From Microcaldota archaeon (GTDB taxonomy: Archaea > Micrarchaeota > Micrarchaeia > Micrarchaeales > CABMGC01), in the NCBI GenBank assembly GCA_028866785.1, contig JAGWHN010000024.1, positions 1 through 13,112 of the forward strand: a DNA stretch of 13,112 bases, written 5' to 3'. Made by a program: the position numbers and the translations under genes. Position 1 is the stretch's first letter. Every line of letters starts with the position of its first letter. This document shows positions 6,734 to 13,112 of the stretch, one piece after another. Below the pieces are notes generated by a model. That model had not been told where the DNA came from. It saw only the letters and a list, made by a program, of their open reading frames with translations, and did no database searches.

Positions 6734-7471
6734 ATGGTCAAAATAAGGGCAATACAAAAATTCCTCGCGCTTGTGCTGGTGCTGATATTCCTTGTTTCCA
6801 CAGCGGCTGCACTCGCTGACGGGCAGTCGCTCTTTGTCTCAATCTTCTGGAGTTTCATGAACATAATCGGCGCGGACTTCCCGCCGACCCAGGCACTGGT
6901 GGATACACAGAGCATCTACATTCTTTTTGCGGCAACGCTGGACATACAGGGAAAGCTCATCATAACGATTATCCTGACTACCATCTTCTACCAGATGCTT
7001 GGAAGAATAGACATACGCCAAAGGGTGGTTGAGAGGAAGATGAAGATCCTTGCAAACCACATAATAATCGTGCCGATGGACGGGATAGCTACTGAAATGG
7101 TGAAAAAACTGAAGGCAAAAAAGCTCGATTTCATAGTGATCGAGCCTAATGCAAGGATGATAAAGAAGATAACCGACCAGGACATGCTTGGGTTAAATGC
7201 GGATCCGACGCAGCCTGAGGTACTCGAGGCTGCGGGGATAAAAAGGGCATCGTACCTGATGATACTTGACGAGGACGACGTGAAGAACACGCTGATCGCA
7301 ATCGAGGCAAAAAGGCTGAACCCAAAGATAAGGATAATCGCAAGGATAAAGAGGCAAGACGACATAGCGCGGATGAAAAGGGCGGGCATAAGCAGGCTGA
7401 TACTCCCGGAGCAGGCGGTGGGCAATGAAATTGCCAAATTCGTTGTCAGCGAGGCAACTAAGAGTATTTAA
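6734..7471 (+). CDS. Second two-TM channel-like protein with lost filter and divergent RCK domain
   Basis: This 245-residue protein has helix one at about 7-28, a pore-like re-entrant segment at about 32-51, helix two at about 72-90 and an RCK fold from about 108. The filter position reads NIIGAD with the Asp and following Pro kept, so TVGYGD is lost. The Rossmann motif is PMDGIA, with all three glycines replaced, but the strand-two acid is kept (VIEP, Glu137) and an Asp remains in NADPT. Helix one could be misread as a signal peptide because it ends in STAAALA, but the rest fits a channel layout. The ATG follows GAGG four bases after the upstream stop. It has the same architecture as its neighbour but very different sequence, which points to old duplication or to subunits with separate roles. 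Confidence 0.85.
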   Translation: MVKIRAIQKFLALVLVLIFLVSTAAALADGQSLFVSIFWSFMNIIGADFPPTQALVDTQSIYILFAATLDIQGKLIITIILTTIFYQMLGRIDIRQRVVERKMKILANHIIIVPMDGIATEMVKKLKAKKLDFIVIEPNARMIKKITDQDMLGLNADPTQPEVLEAAGIKRASYLMILDEDDVKNTLIAIEAKRLNPKIRIIARIKRQDDIARMKRAGISRLILPEQAVGNEIAKFVVSEATKSI

Positions 7472-7473
7472 AA
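7465..7473 (+). promoter_or_regulatory. TATA box for the pilus-like operon
   Basis: TATTTAAAA overlaps the stop of the last RCK gene and sits about 30 bases before the ATG at 7500. The predicted transcript start near 7495 leaves almost no leader, so the first gene is probably translated from a leaderless message. Confidence 0.55.
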
Positions 7474-7499
7474 CTTAAATCGCAAGTGGTATTGATAAA

Positions 7500-8714
7500 A
7501 TGGCGGAAGGACAGATAACTACGACGGGAATTGATGCCCTAGTAGAGTATCTAAACGCCCACGGGGAGACGGAAGAAAGCAGGCTTGCCGCGGAGCTGCA
7601 GGTAAACGAGAAGGTCATTGAGGACTGGGCAAGCGTGCTTGAAAAGGCAAACGTTGTGAAGATCTCCTACAAGGTGGGAAAGATGTTCATCGCCCCTCTT
7701 TCTTTGGGAAACGTCGACGTTAAAACCTACAAGAGCTCGCTTGATGCGCGAAAGCAGTCCGCCGAGACCGAGCTTGTCGCCGAGATGAATGTAATACAGG
7801 AGATGGAGAGGAGGATCTCAAACATCTCGAAAGTGGTGCAGGCTGCCGATGACGCATTCAAGAAAGACGGCGGCCAGCTAAAGAAGGACCTAGACGAGCT
7901 CGATAGGATACAGAAGGAGAGCGAGAGGCACTACAACGGCATAAAGCTCGAGAAGGAGAGGATAGACAAGATTTCTGAGACGCTAAACACCGAGATGATG
8001 GCGCTGGAGGAGATAGCCGCCAAGATCAAGGGATTCAACGCAGGAGAAGGGGACGTCAAGGGGGTCATTGACGACGTCAAACAGAAGATGAAGCGCTATG
8101 ACGAGCTCACAAAGGAGTTCATCAAGGGCTACGACCAGATGGTCAGGCAAAAGCGCGACGAGATAGTCAAGATTCACGACGAGACCAGAAATGAGATGAG
8201 ATCGCTCCAGGAGGCTCTTGAAAGGCAGATGCGCCAGCTCGGGGAGAACGACAGGCTCGGGAAGTATGCAAAGCACGAGAGCGAAAAGCTAAAGAGCGAG
8301 GCGGAGAGGGACAGGACAGCGATACTAAACAACCTAGACAAGGCAAGGCAGGGAGTCAATAGCGCGCTTCCGCTTGCGGAGAAAAAGATCCTGGACATAA
8401 ACTCAAAGATAACGGAACTCAGGAAGAACTTCGGGGAGCTGACCAACCTGAACGACAGCCTAAACGGCGTTAGGGACCAGGTCGCAAAGATAAGGGCGGA
8501 CCAGCAGGCCCTCTACAAGCAGGCAGAGGCAATACGGGGGGAGCTGAAGGCGCTTGAATACGCAAAGAAATCCGACATCGACAAGACGGCGGACTTGCAG
8601 AAGATGAGCGAGAGGATCACGAAGCTAAAGGGGGAGGGAGCCAAGATTGACGATAGCATCACGAAGGCAAAGAACGACGTCGATGCGCTTGCCGGCGAGA
8701 GCCCGCAGATGTGA
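7500..8714 (+). CDS. Winged-helix plus long coiled-coil protein of the pilus-like operon
   Basis: This 404-residue cytosolic protein has no membrane segment. Residues about 8-67 form a winged-helix-like domain: IDALVEYLNAHG, SRLAAELQVNEKVIEDWASV and EKANVVKISY. Residues about 75-395 are almost continuous charged heptad-type helix rich in Glu, Lys, Arg and Asp, with possible breaks near GFNAGEGD (about 178-185) and LGENDRLGK. I do not recognise a named family. Winged helices in secretion or motility operons need not bind DNA and can be protein-binding modules. It is first in the operon, four bases before the ATPase start, so a cytosolic scaffold, comparable in position to accessory components around archaeal motor ATPases, is the best inference. 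A DNA-binding regulator or SMC-like protein is the alternative, but no Walker motifs are present. Confidence 0.8.
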   Translation: MAEGQITTTGIDALVEYLNAHGETEESRLAAELQVNEKVIEDWASVLEKANVVKISYKVGKMFIAPLSLGNVDVKTYKSSLDARKQSAETELVAEMNVIQEMERRISNISKVVQAADDAFKKDGGQLKKDLDELDRIQKESERHYNGIKLEKERIDKISETLNTEMMALEEIAAKIKGFNAGEGDVKGVIDDVKQKMKRYDELTKEFIKGYDQMVRQKRDEIVKIHDETRNEMRSLQEALERQMRQLGENDRLGKYAKHESEKLKSEAERDRTAILNNLDKARQGVNSALPLAEKKILDINSKITELRKNFGELTNLNDSLNGVRDQVAKIRADQQALYKQAEAIRGELKALEYAKKSDIDKTADLQKMSERITKLKGEGAKIDDSITKAKNDVDALAGESPQM

Positions 8715-8718
8715 AAGC

Positions 8719-10230
8719 ATGGTAGTTAACCAAAATACTTACGACGAATACCAGCTTGACGCTCACGGGCTCAAGGTGAACATAAAAATATCCGAGAGCC
8801 AAAGCGAGTTCGTCCCATTTTACGAGATCACCGTTCCTGGACTCGGGGAAGCGACAAAGATACTGCTGGGCTCTCTGCGTCAGGAGCTGCTCTCGCTTGT
8901 GCCAATCGACCCTACAAGAATCGAGGACAAGGAGTACCTTGACGAGCTGAACGAGAAGTATGTCTCAGCGTCGAATCTCGTGATAGACAAGTACCTACCG
9001 AGCACGACTCCCGAGGTCAAGAAGATACTGATTGCCTACATCATCAACATAATGCTCGGGCTCGGAGACCTTGAGATGCCGCTTTCGGATGACAACCTTG
9101 AGGAAATCGTGGTCAACAACTCCAAGGACCCAATCTGGGTCTTCCACAAGAAGTTCGGGTGGTGCAAGACGAATGTGCGCGTCCAGGAGGAGAACATAAT
9201 TTATGATGACGCAGAGCAGATAGGCAGGAGGGTGGGAAGGCAGATCTCAAACCTCTCCCCGCTCATGGACGCAGAGCTTCCTGACGGATCAAGAGTCAAC
9301 GCAACCCTATATCCAATTTCGCAGAAGGGAAACACAATAACGATCAGAAAATTCGCAAAGAATCCGTGGACAATGCCCGCCCTGATTGCAAACAAGACGA
9401 TCTCAAGCGACATTGCGGCAATCCTCTGGATGTGCGTCGAGAATGAGATCAGCATACTCATATCAGGAGGAACCGCAAGCGGAAAGACAAGTTTCCTAAA
9501 TGCGCTCTCGGTCTTTATTCCGGAAAACCACAGGGTGATCTCGGTGGAAGAGACAAGGGAGCTCACGCTTCCAAGCTTCCTCCACTGGGTGCCGATGGCG
9601 ACAAGGCAGCCAAACCCGGAAGGAAAGGGGGAGGTCTCGCTATACAACCTGATGATCAATGCGCTCAGGCAAAGGCCAGACATAATGCTTATCGGAGAAA
9701 TCAGGACCGAGAAGGACGCCGAGACGCTCTTCGAGGCGATACACACCGGACACGCGGTGTACGGAACGGTGCACGCAGACAGCGCGCAGGATACGATAAT
9801 CAGGATGACAAACCCGCCGATCAACATCCCAAAGCTCTTGCTCAACGCGATCGGGTGCGTGGTCACGCTCTTTAGGCACAGGCGTCTTGGGATAAGAAGG
9901 GTGCTTGAGTTTGGAGAGCTCTTGAAGTCTGGAGACGCGAACGTCATATACAGATGGAACCTGAGGAGCGACACGTTCGTGCAGATTGCGGACCTCTCGA
10001 GGCTCGCGGAAATGATGATGCTCTACGGCGGATACACAAAGGCAGACATAAACCAAGACATAAAGGAGAAGAGCAGCGTGCTTGAATGGATGATCGCAAA
10101 CAGCCTCTTTGACGTGGACAACGTCGGGTGGGTGGTGGCAAACTACTACAAGGACAAGGAGAGCGTGATGCAGATTGTGAGAAGCAACACGCCGTTCTCG
10201 CCGGAGCTCTTCAGGAAAAAGGGTGCATGA
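8719..10230 (+). CDS. Type II/IV secretion ATPase (GspE/TadA/PilB superfamily), pilus assembly motor
   Basis: This 503-residue ATPase starts at the ATG at 8719, preceded by GTGA (8711-8714). An in-frame TTG at 8647 would overlap the upstream gene and add an Arg-rich tail with no family match. It has the whole secretion-ATPase signature: an N-terminal domain to about 225 with SPLMDAELPDGSRVNA, Walker A GGTASGKT (Lys256), the Asp box ISVEETRELTLP, Walker B PDIMLIGEIR (Glu327) and the His box HTGH (342-345). No CxxC zinc module is present. Family knowledge: these hexamers drive pilin insertion or extraction at the cytosolic face of the membrane platform. Paired with two T2SF genes, it resembles archaeal Epd/Tad-like pilus ATPases more than archaellum ArlI, which pairs with a single ArlJ. 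The filament type is inference. Confidence 0.95.
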   Translation: MVVNQNTYDEYQLDAHGLKVNIKISESQSEFVPFYEITVPGLGEATKILLGSLRQELLSLVPIDPTRIEDKEYLDELNEKYVSASNLVIDKYLPSTTPEVKKILIAYIINIMLGLGDLEMPLSDDNLEEIVVNNSKDPIWVFHKKFGWCKTNVRVQEENIIYDDAEQIGRRVGRQISNLSPLMDAELPDGSRVNATLYPISQKGNTITIRKFAKNPWTMPALIANKTISSDIAAILWMCVENEISILISGGTASGKTSFLNALSVFIPENHRVISVEETRELTLPSFLHWVPMATRQPNPEGKGEVSLYNLMINALRQRPDIMLIGEIRTEKDAETLFEAIHTGHAVYGTVHADSAQDTIIRMTNPPINIPKLLLNAIGCVVTLFRHRRLGIRRVLEFGELLKSGDANVIYRWNLRSDTFVQIADLSRLAEMMMLYGGYTKADINQDIKEKSSVLEWMIANSLFDVDNVGWVVANYYKDKESVMQIVRSNTPFSPELFRKKGA

Positions 10231-10908
10231 TTGGACAACCAGACCGAGTATGCAGCAATCTCAGAGACACTTGACAAAATAGAGCAGGATAGGTCGGCGC
10301 AGGGAAGGATCCAGATAGACCCTAGCGCAATTCTCGGGCACCAGGTGGAGGTTCTCGATTCGGATTATGACAAGGCGTGCTCAATAATAGGCGGGATCGA
10401 GTCCGAGATTCTAGCGCAGCAAAAGGCGTCTCAGCAAGGACCGCAGATACAGATCCCTGTGGTCAATGTCAATAAGGAAGTTGCTCAAACCGCAAGCCAG
10501 ATAAGGCAGAGGATAGGAAGCGTTGAGATACAAAAAAGCATAGTCAGCGCAAACAAGGAGATGCTCAGCGCCGCAAAGGAGATTGGGGGGATAGTTGGCG
10601 GCGCGGGAAAGGAGCTTGGGGGCATGATACAGGAGGGCATCGCAAAGGCGAAGGCAAAGAAACTTATCCTTCCAAACCTCTCGGTGCAGGACCAGATACA
10701 TGAGTTGGAGGGTATAAGCGATGGGATCGACCAGAAGGTCTTCGATGCGGAGCAGCTTGGGATAATCAGGCAGGAAATAGACGGGATAAAGGAGATAGGC
10801 AGGGCGCTTAAGGGAGTTGCAATTGACCCTTCGCAAAGGGAGATGCTTGCGCTACGTGACAAACTAGTTCTAGATGTCGGGAATAAGCTTTTAAACACAA
10901 ATAATTAA
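10231..10908 (+). CDS. Uncharacterised helical protein between pilus ATPase and platform genes
   Basis: This 225-residue soluble protein is not recognised. It starts with TTG directly after the ATPase stop, with GGGTG (10221-10225) five bases upstream. The ATG at 10227 is out of frame. The N-terminal third is polar and helical. A Gln/Pro/Val stretch (PQIQIPVVNVN, about 70-80) looks like a linker. A Gly-rich amphipathic stretch (EIGGIVGGAGKELGG, about 117-131) precedes a Lys/Ala-rich helix, and the C-terminal part is helical with regular Ile/Leu spacing. There is no membrane segment, Cys pair or catalytic motif. Its fixed place between motor and platform suggests a cytosolic adaptor, perhaps binding the preceding coiled-coil protein. 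The Gly-rich stretch could touch membrane. Both ideas are inference. Confidence 0.75.
   Translation: MDNQTEYAAISETLDKIEQDRSAQGRIQIDPSAILGHQVEVLDSDYDKACSIIGGIESEILAQQKASQQGPQIQIPVVNVNKEVAQTASQIRQRIGSVEIQKSIVSANKEMLSAAKEIGGIVGGAGKELGGMIQEGIAKAKAKKLILPNLSVQDQIHELEGISDGIDQKVFDAEQLGIIRQEIDGIKEIGRALKGVAIDPSQREMLALRDKLVLDVGNKLLNTNN
10888..10896 (+). promoter_or_regulatory. Possible internal TATA box before the platform genes
   Basis: CTTTTAAAC at the end of the upstream gene predicts a start near 10918, just before GTGA (10917-10920) and the ATG at 10927. It may boost platform-gene expression, or it may simply be AT-rich coding sequence. Confidence 0.3.
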
Positions 10909-10926
10909 TGAGTATTGTGAGTTTGG

Positions 10927-11970
10927 ATGCTTGATGACACGAAGGTTGGCGACCAGCCAGCAAGCAACAATGAAAGCGAGCAGAGCAAGCAGCCCATCTC
11001 CTTCACCAAACCAAGGAAATTCCTGTTCTGGAAAATAAAGTCAAAACCAGTCTTTGAGCCGCAGAGCTTCTCAAAGCAGATGCAAAACATTCAGGCTGGA
11101 GGCCAAACGACGCAAAAGGCGCCGCAGGAGCAGCTTGAGAAAAAGTACACAAGCTTTCAGATTTTCATAGCAAAGACAGCGGCTTCAAGAAAGGACCTTG
11201 AGCTCTCGCTGAGGGAGCAGGGGATTAAATCCACGCCCTACGACTTCGTGAAGAGGATGTTTACCTATGCCGCGATAACCGCTGTGGTCGTCGGGCTTGT
11301 GGTATCCATCGCGATGTTCCAGGTTGGGCTCTCGCCGATATTTGGGGTGCTTCTCGGGCTTGCGGTCTACTTCGCTCTCTTCAACAAGTTCATCAACTAT
11401 CCAATCGACAGAAGCAAGAACGTGGGAACGGAGGTCGAGAGGGACATACTGTTTGCGATGCGAGACGTCGTGATTGGAATGAGGTCAGGAATGCCTCTCT
11501 TCAATGCAATGACCGCAGTCAGCACCGGATATGGGGCCGCAAGCAGGGAGTTTGCAAAGGTCGTGGAGCTTGTGCAGCTCGGCTCCCCGATAGAGCAGGC
11601 GATAGATGAGGTCAGCAACAAGAGCACCTCAAAGACTTTCAAGAGGATGATGCTTCAGGCAAGCGTAAGCATAAAGTCGGGAGCCGACATCGTCACCGCG
11701 CTCCAGGGAGTGCTTGACGAGGTAGCGCAGGAGAGAGTCATCGAGCTCAGGAGATATGGTCAGAGGCTTAACGCGCTCGCAATGTTTTACATGCTCTTTG
11801 GGGTGATCTTCCCAAGCATGGGAATCGCGGTTGCGGCGATACTCACCACGTTCATAAATATATTCACGGTCGATGAGACAACGCTTATCGCCGCGCTCAT
11901 CGGAATCTTCGCGCTTCAGATAATCTTCCTGAACATAATGAGGACCTCAAGGCCAGTATTTGCAATGTGA
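10927..11970 (+). CDS. T2SF-domain pilus platform protein (TadB/ArlJ-like), first of two
   Basis: This 347-residue integral membrane protein belongs to the T2SF (GspF/TadB/TadC) family. It has an unusually long polar N-terminal tail (about 1-75, rich in Ser, Gln and Lys). A cytosolic helical segment follows, then two membrane helices (about 112-150), a helical T2SF bundle (about 170-280) with ERDILFAMRDVVIGMRSGMP and the inner-repeat motif SVSIKSGADIVTALQGV, and two or three C-terminal helices (about 282-340). T2SF proteins are the membrane base on which the ATPase acts to add pilins. The ATG follows GTGA. The next gene is a second T2SF protein four bases on, as in Tad and Epd pili, where two half-size platform proteins replace one larger ArlJ. 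The N-terminal tail may dock the ATPase or the neighbouring adaptor; that is inference. Confidence 0.9.
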   Translation: MLDDTKVGDQPASNNESEQSKQPISFTKPRKFLFWKIKSKPVFEPQSFSKQMQNIQAGGQTTQKAPQEQLEKKYTSFQIFIAKTAASRKDLELSLREQGIKSTPYDFVKRMFTYAAITAVVVGLVVSIAMFQVGLSPIFGVLLGLAVYFALFNKFINYPIDRSKNVGTEVERDILFAMRDVVIGMRSGMPLFNAMTAVSTGYGAASREFAKVVELVQLGSPIEQAIDEVSNKSTSKTFKRMMLQASVSIKSGADIVTALQGVLDEVAQERVIELRRYGQRLNALAMFYMLFGVIFPSMGIAVAAILTTFINIFTVDETTLIAALIGIFALQIIFLNIMRTSRPVFAM

Positions 11971-11974
11971 TTAG

Positions 11975-12964
11975 ATGGTGTCATTCGAGAAACTAGTCTC
12001 AAGAAGCGTTGCGGTGTTCATATCGCAGGAGCTTGACCTGGCAGGGGCAAAGACAACGGTTGACACGTTCATCGAGTTTGCTGCGGTAGGGGGGATAGGA
12101 TTCCTGATTCTTACCGCTTTCTCGCTTGTGCTTATCTACCACTATGCGGCTGGGCTTGCCGCGCTGCTCGGTCTCGGGGTCGCCGTGCTCTACGAGCTCT
12201 CAATTTACTTCTACCTTGAGTTCAAGATAGAGCAGAGGAAGAACTTCATAGAGGCAATACTGCCTGACTACCTGCAGATCACCGCCGCAAACGTAAGGAG
12301 CGGGATCGCACTTGACAAGGCGATGATATTTGCCGCAAGGCCGGAATTCAAGTACTTCAGCGATGATATAAAGCTCATAACAAAGAATCTCTATGCAGGA
12401 GAGACTCTGCAGAACTCACTCCTTCAACTCGCAAAGCGATACAGATCGCTTCAGCTAAAGCACACAGTCAGGATGATTATCGAGGCCCTTCAGTACGGAG
12501 GAGGTATGACCGATCTGCTAAACCAGGTTGCGCACGATCTGAGGAACCAGCAGATAGTGCAGAAGGAGATTTCAGGGCAGCTCTTCATGTACACAATATT
12601 TATTGCATTCGCGGCCCTGGTTGGAGCCCCTGTGCTCTATGCGCTCACGACCCAGATGATCACTGTCACAAACAGCGTCTGGACAGGAATACTAAAGCAA
12701 AACCCAGGAGGACTTCCAACGGCCGGAATCTCATTCCTCAGGCCAAGCCCGCCGCAGATAACAATCGAGGCATACCACAACTTTGCGCTCATTGCGATAA
12801 TAATGATCACAGGATTCGGGGCATTCATAGTCTCCGCAATCTCAACCGGCTCCGTCATACGAGGCATCAGGTACCTGCCCGTGTTCCTGGTTGTTGGGCT
12901 AACGATTTATTTCGTGGTCGGAGCGATGATAGGAGGGATATTCACATCGATCAGCGGGGTCTAG
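11975..12964 (+). CDS. T2SF-domain pilus platform protein (TadC-like), second of two
   Basis: This 329-residue integral membrane protein is the partner platform. It has two membrane helices (about 36-57 and 58-80), a T2SF helical bundle (about 86-205) with LPDYLQITAANVRSGIALDK and MIIEALQYGGGMTDLLNQVA, and three C-terminal helices (about 207-230, 272-293 and 300-325). Between the first two of these lies a non-cytosolic loop of about 35 residues rich in Pro, Gly and Thr. It lacks the long polar tail of the preceding gene, so the pair is not simply duplicated. It probably forms a heteromeric platform with that gene's product, driven by the ATPase encoded upstream. It is the last gene of the operon on this strand. 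No pilin follows, and the next gene is convergent 13 bases away. Confidence 0.9.
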   Translation: MVSFEKLVSRSVAVFISQELDLAGAKTTVDTFIEFAAVGGIGFLILTAFSLVLIYHYAAGLAALLGLGVAVLYELSIYFYLEFKIEQRKNFIEAILPDYLQITAANVRSGIALDKAMIFAARPEFKYFSDDIKLITKNLYAGETLQNSLLQLAKRYRSLQLKHTVRMIIEALQYGGGMTDLLNQVAHDLRNQQIVQKEISGQLFMYTIFIAFAALVGAPVLYALTTQMITVTNSVWTGILKQNPGGLPTAGISFLRPSPPQITIEAYHNFALIAIIMITGFGAFIVSAISTGSVIRGIRYLPVFLVVGLTIYFVVGAMIGGIFTSISGV

Positions 12965-12973
12965 ACTACTTCA

Positions 12974-12979
12974 TTTTTT
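12974..12979 (+). terminator. Short T-tract after the pilus-like operon
   Basis: TTTTTT lies ten bases after the operon stop, overlapping the stop codon of the convergent gene. Archaeal transcription often ends on T-runs without a hairpin, so this is a plausible but weak terminator. Confidence 0.35.
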
Positions 12980-13112
12980 ATCCAGACTTAGGTATCCCAA
13001 GCGACTGCCACTCATTTGATGTTGCGCTTATTGTAGAAAGACCCGGAGAGTTGTACGGAGCAAAGTTGAAGTACCCTGTTACTCCGTTGTAGGTATTGAA
13101 GCTTGTGCTCAG
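12978..13112 (-). CDS. C-terminal end of a Ser/Thr/Asn/Tyr-rich protein, possibly a surface protein (cut by window edge)
   Basis: Read on the minus strand from the right edge, the frame is open for 44 residues and ends in TAA at 12978-12980. The visible part includes NTYNGVTGYFNFAP, then NSPGLSTISATSNEW and finally LGIPKSG. It is rich in Ser, Thr, Asn, Gly and aromatics and has almost no charge, which is typical of secreted beta-rich proteins such as S-layer proteins, adhesins or minor pilins. It differs sharply from the charged proteins next to it. The gene converges with the pilus operon, so it has its own promoter outside the window. The family cannot be named from this fragment. It could be the exported cargo or a filament-associated adhesin, but that is only inferred from position. 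Confidence 0.65.
   Translation of the reverse strand: MSTSFNTYNGVTGYFNFAPYNSPGLSTISATSNEWQSLGIPKSG

Noticed and set aside
6734..6830. First helix of the second channel-like protein read as a cleavable signal peptide
   Set aside because: An Ala-rich end resembles a cleavage site, but the spacing to a pore-like segment and second helix, and the paralogue next door, fit a membrane anchor better.
6988..7437. Minus-strand open frame of 149 codons opposite the second channel-like gene
   Set aside because: It is an antisense shadow of a well-supported gene, with low-complexity hydrophobic sequence typical of reversed RCK codons.
8647..8718. Upstream TTG start that would extend the ATPase by 24 residues
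   Set aside because: The extension is Arg-rich, overlaps the coiled-coil gene and matches nothing in the family. The ATG at 8719 has a good GTGA site.
9201..9974. Long minus-strand open frame of 257 codons opposite the ATPase gene
   Set aside because: It lies wholly inside the ATPase gene, whose family motifs are unmistakable. The antisense translation is Ser/Leu/Ile-rich with no domain and has no promoter or ribosome binding site.
1..13112. CRISPR array, insertion sequence or integrase
   Set aside because: No regularly spaced repeats, transposase or recombinase motifs, or terminal inverted repeats with target duplications were seen. The tRNA 3' end is not repeated elsewhere in the window as an attachment site.

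Overview
The window looks archaeal, probably from a small-genome DPANN-type lineage such as Micrarchaeota or Diapherotrites; the lineage is an inference. The evidence is a tRNA-Gln with an A1-U72 pair and no encoded CCA, TATA-like boxes about 26 bases ahead of several starts, GTGA/GGTG-type ribosome binding sites, a TrmB-family regulator, and an archaeal pilus ATPase paired with two platform proteins. Both ends cut through genes.

Bases 1-3279 (+) hold a tight three-gene operon: a TrpD-fold phosphoribosyltransferase that is open at the left edge, a BtpA-family TIM barrel, and an M20 metallopeptidase/deacylase. The TrpD-like protein keeps the PRPP and metal motifs but not the usual anthranilate-site residues, so a phosphoribosyl pathway on an unidentified acceptor is plausible. 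Bases 3286-4932 (-) hold an M50 membrane metalloprotease downstream of a TrmB-family regulator. The 140-base space between the regulator and the tRNA carries repeated and inverted motifs around both promoters.

Bases 5073-5145 (+) are tRNA-Gln(CTG). They are followed by a small membrane protein and three RCK (TrkA-N) proteins at 5529-7471: one soluble with an intact Rossmann motif, and two with a two-helix potassium-channel-like membrane part. Neither membrane-bound protein has a TVGYGD selectivity filter, and both have damaged nucleotide-binding motifs. This is the most unusual set in the window.

Bases 7500-12964 (+) are a compact type IV pilus-like assembly operon: a winged-helix plus long coiled-coil protein, a GspE/TadA-type ATPase, an unrecognised helical protein, and two T2SF (TadB/TadC-like) platform proteins. 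No pilin or prepilin peptidase is visible. On the opposite strand at the right edge is the C-terminus of a Ser/Thr/Asn/Tyr-rich protein that may be a surface protein. The left third is visibly AT-richer than the pilus region. All features are packed tightly and no gene-free stretch exceeds 300 bases.
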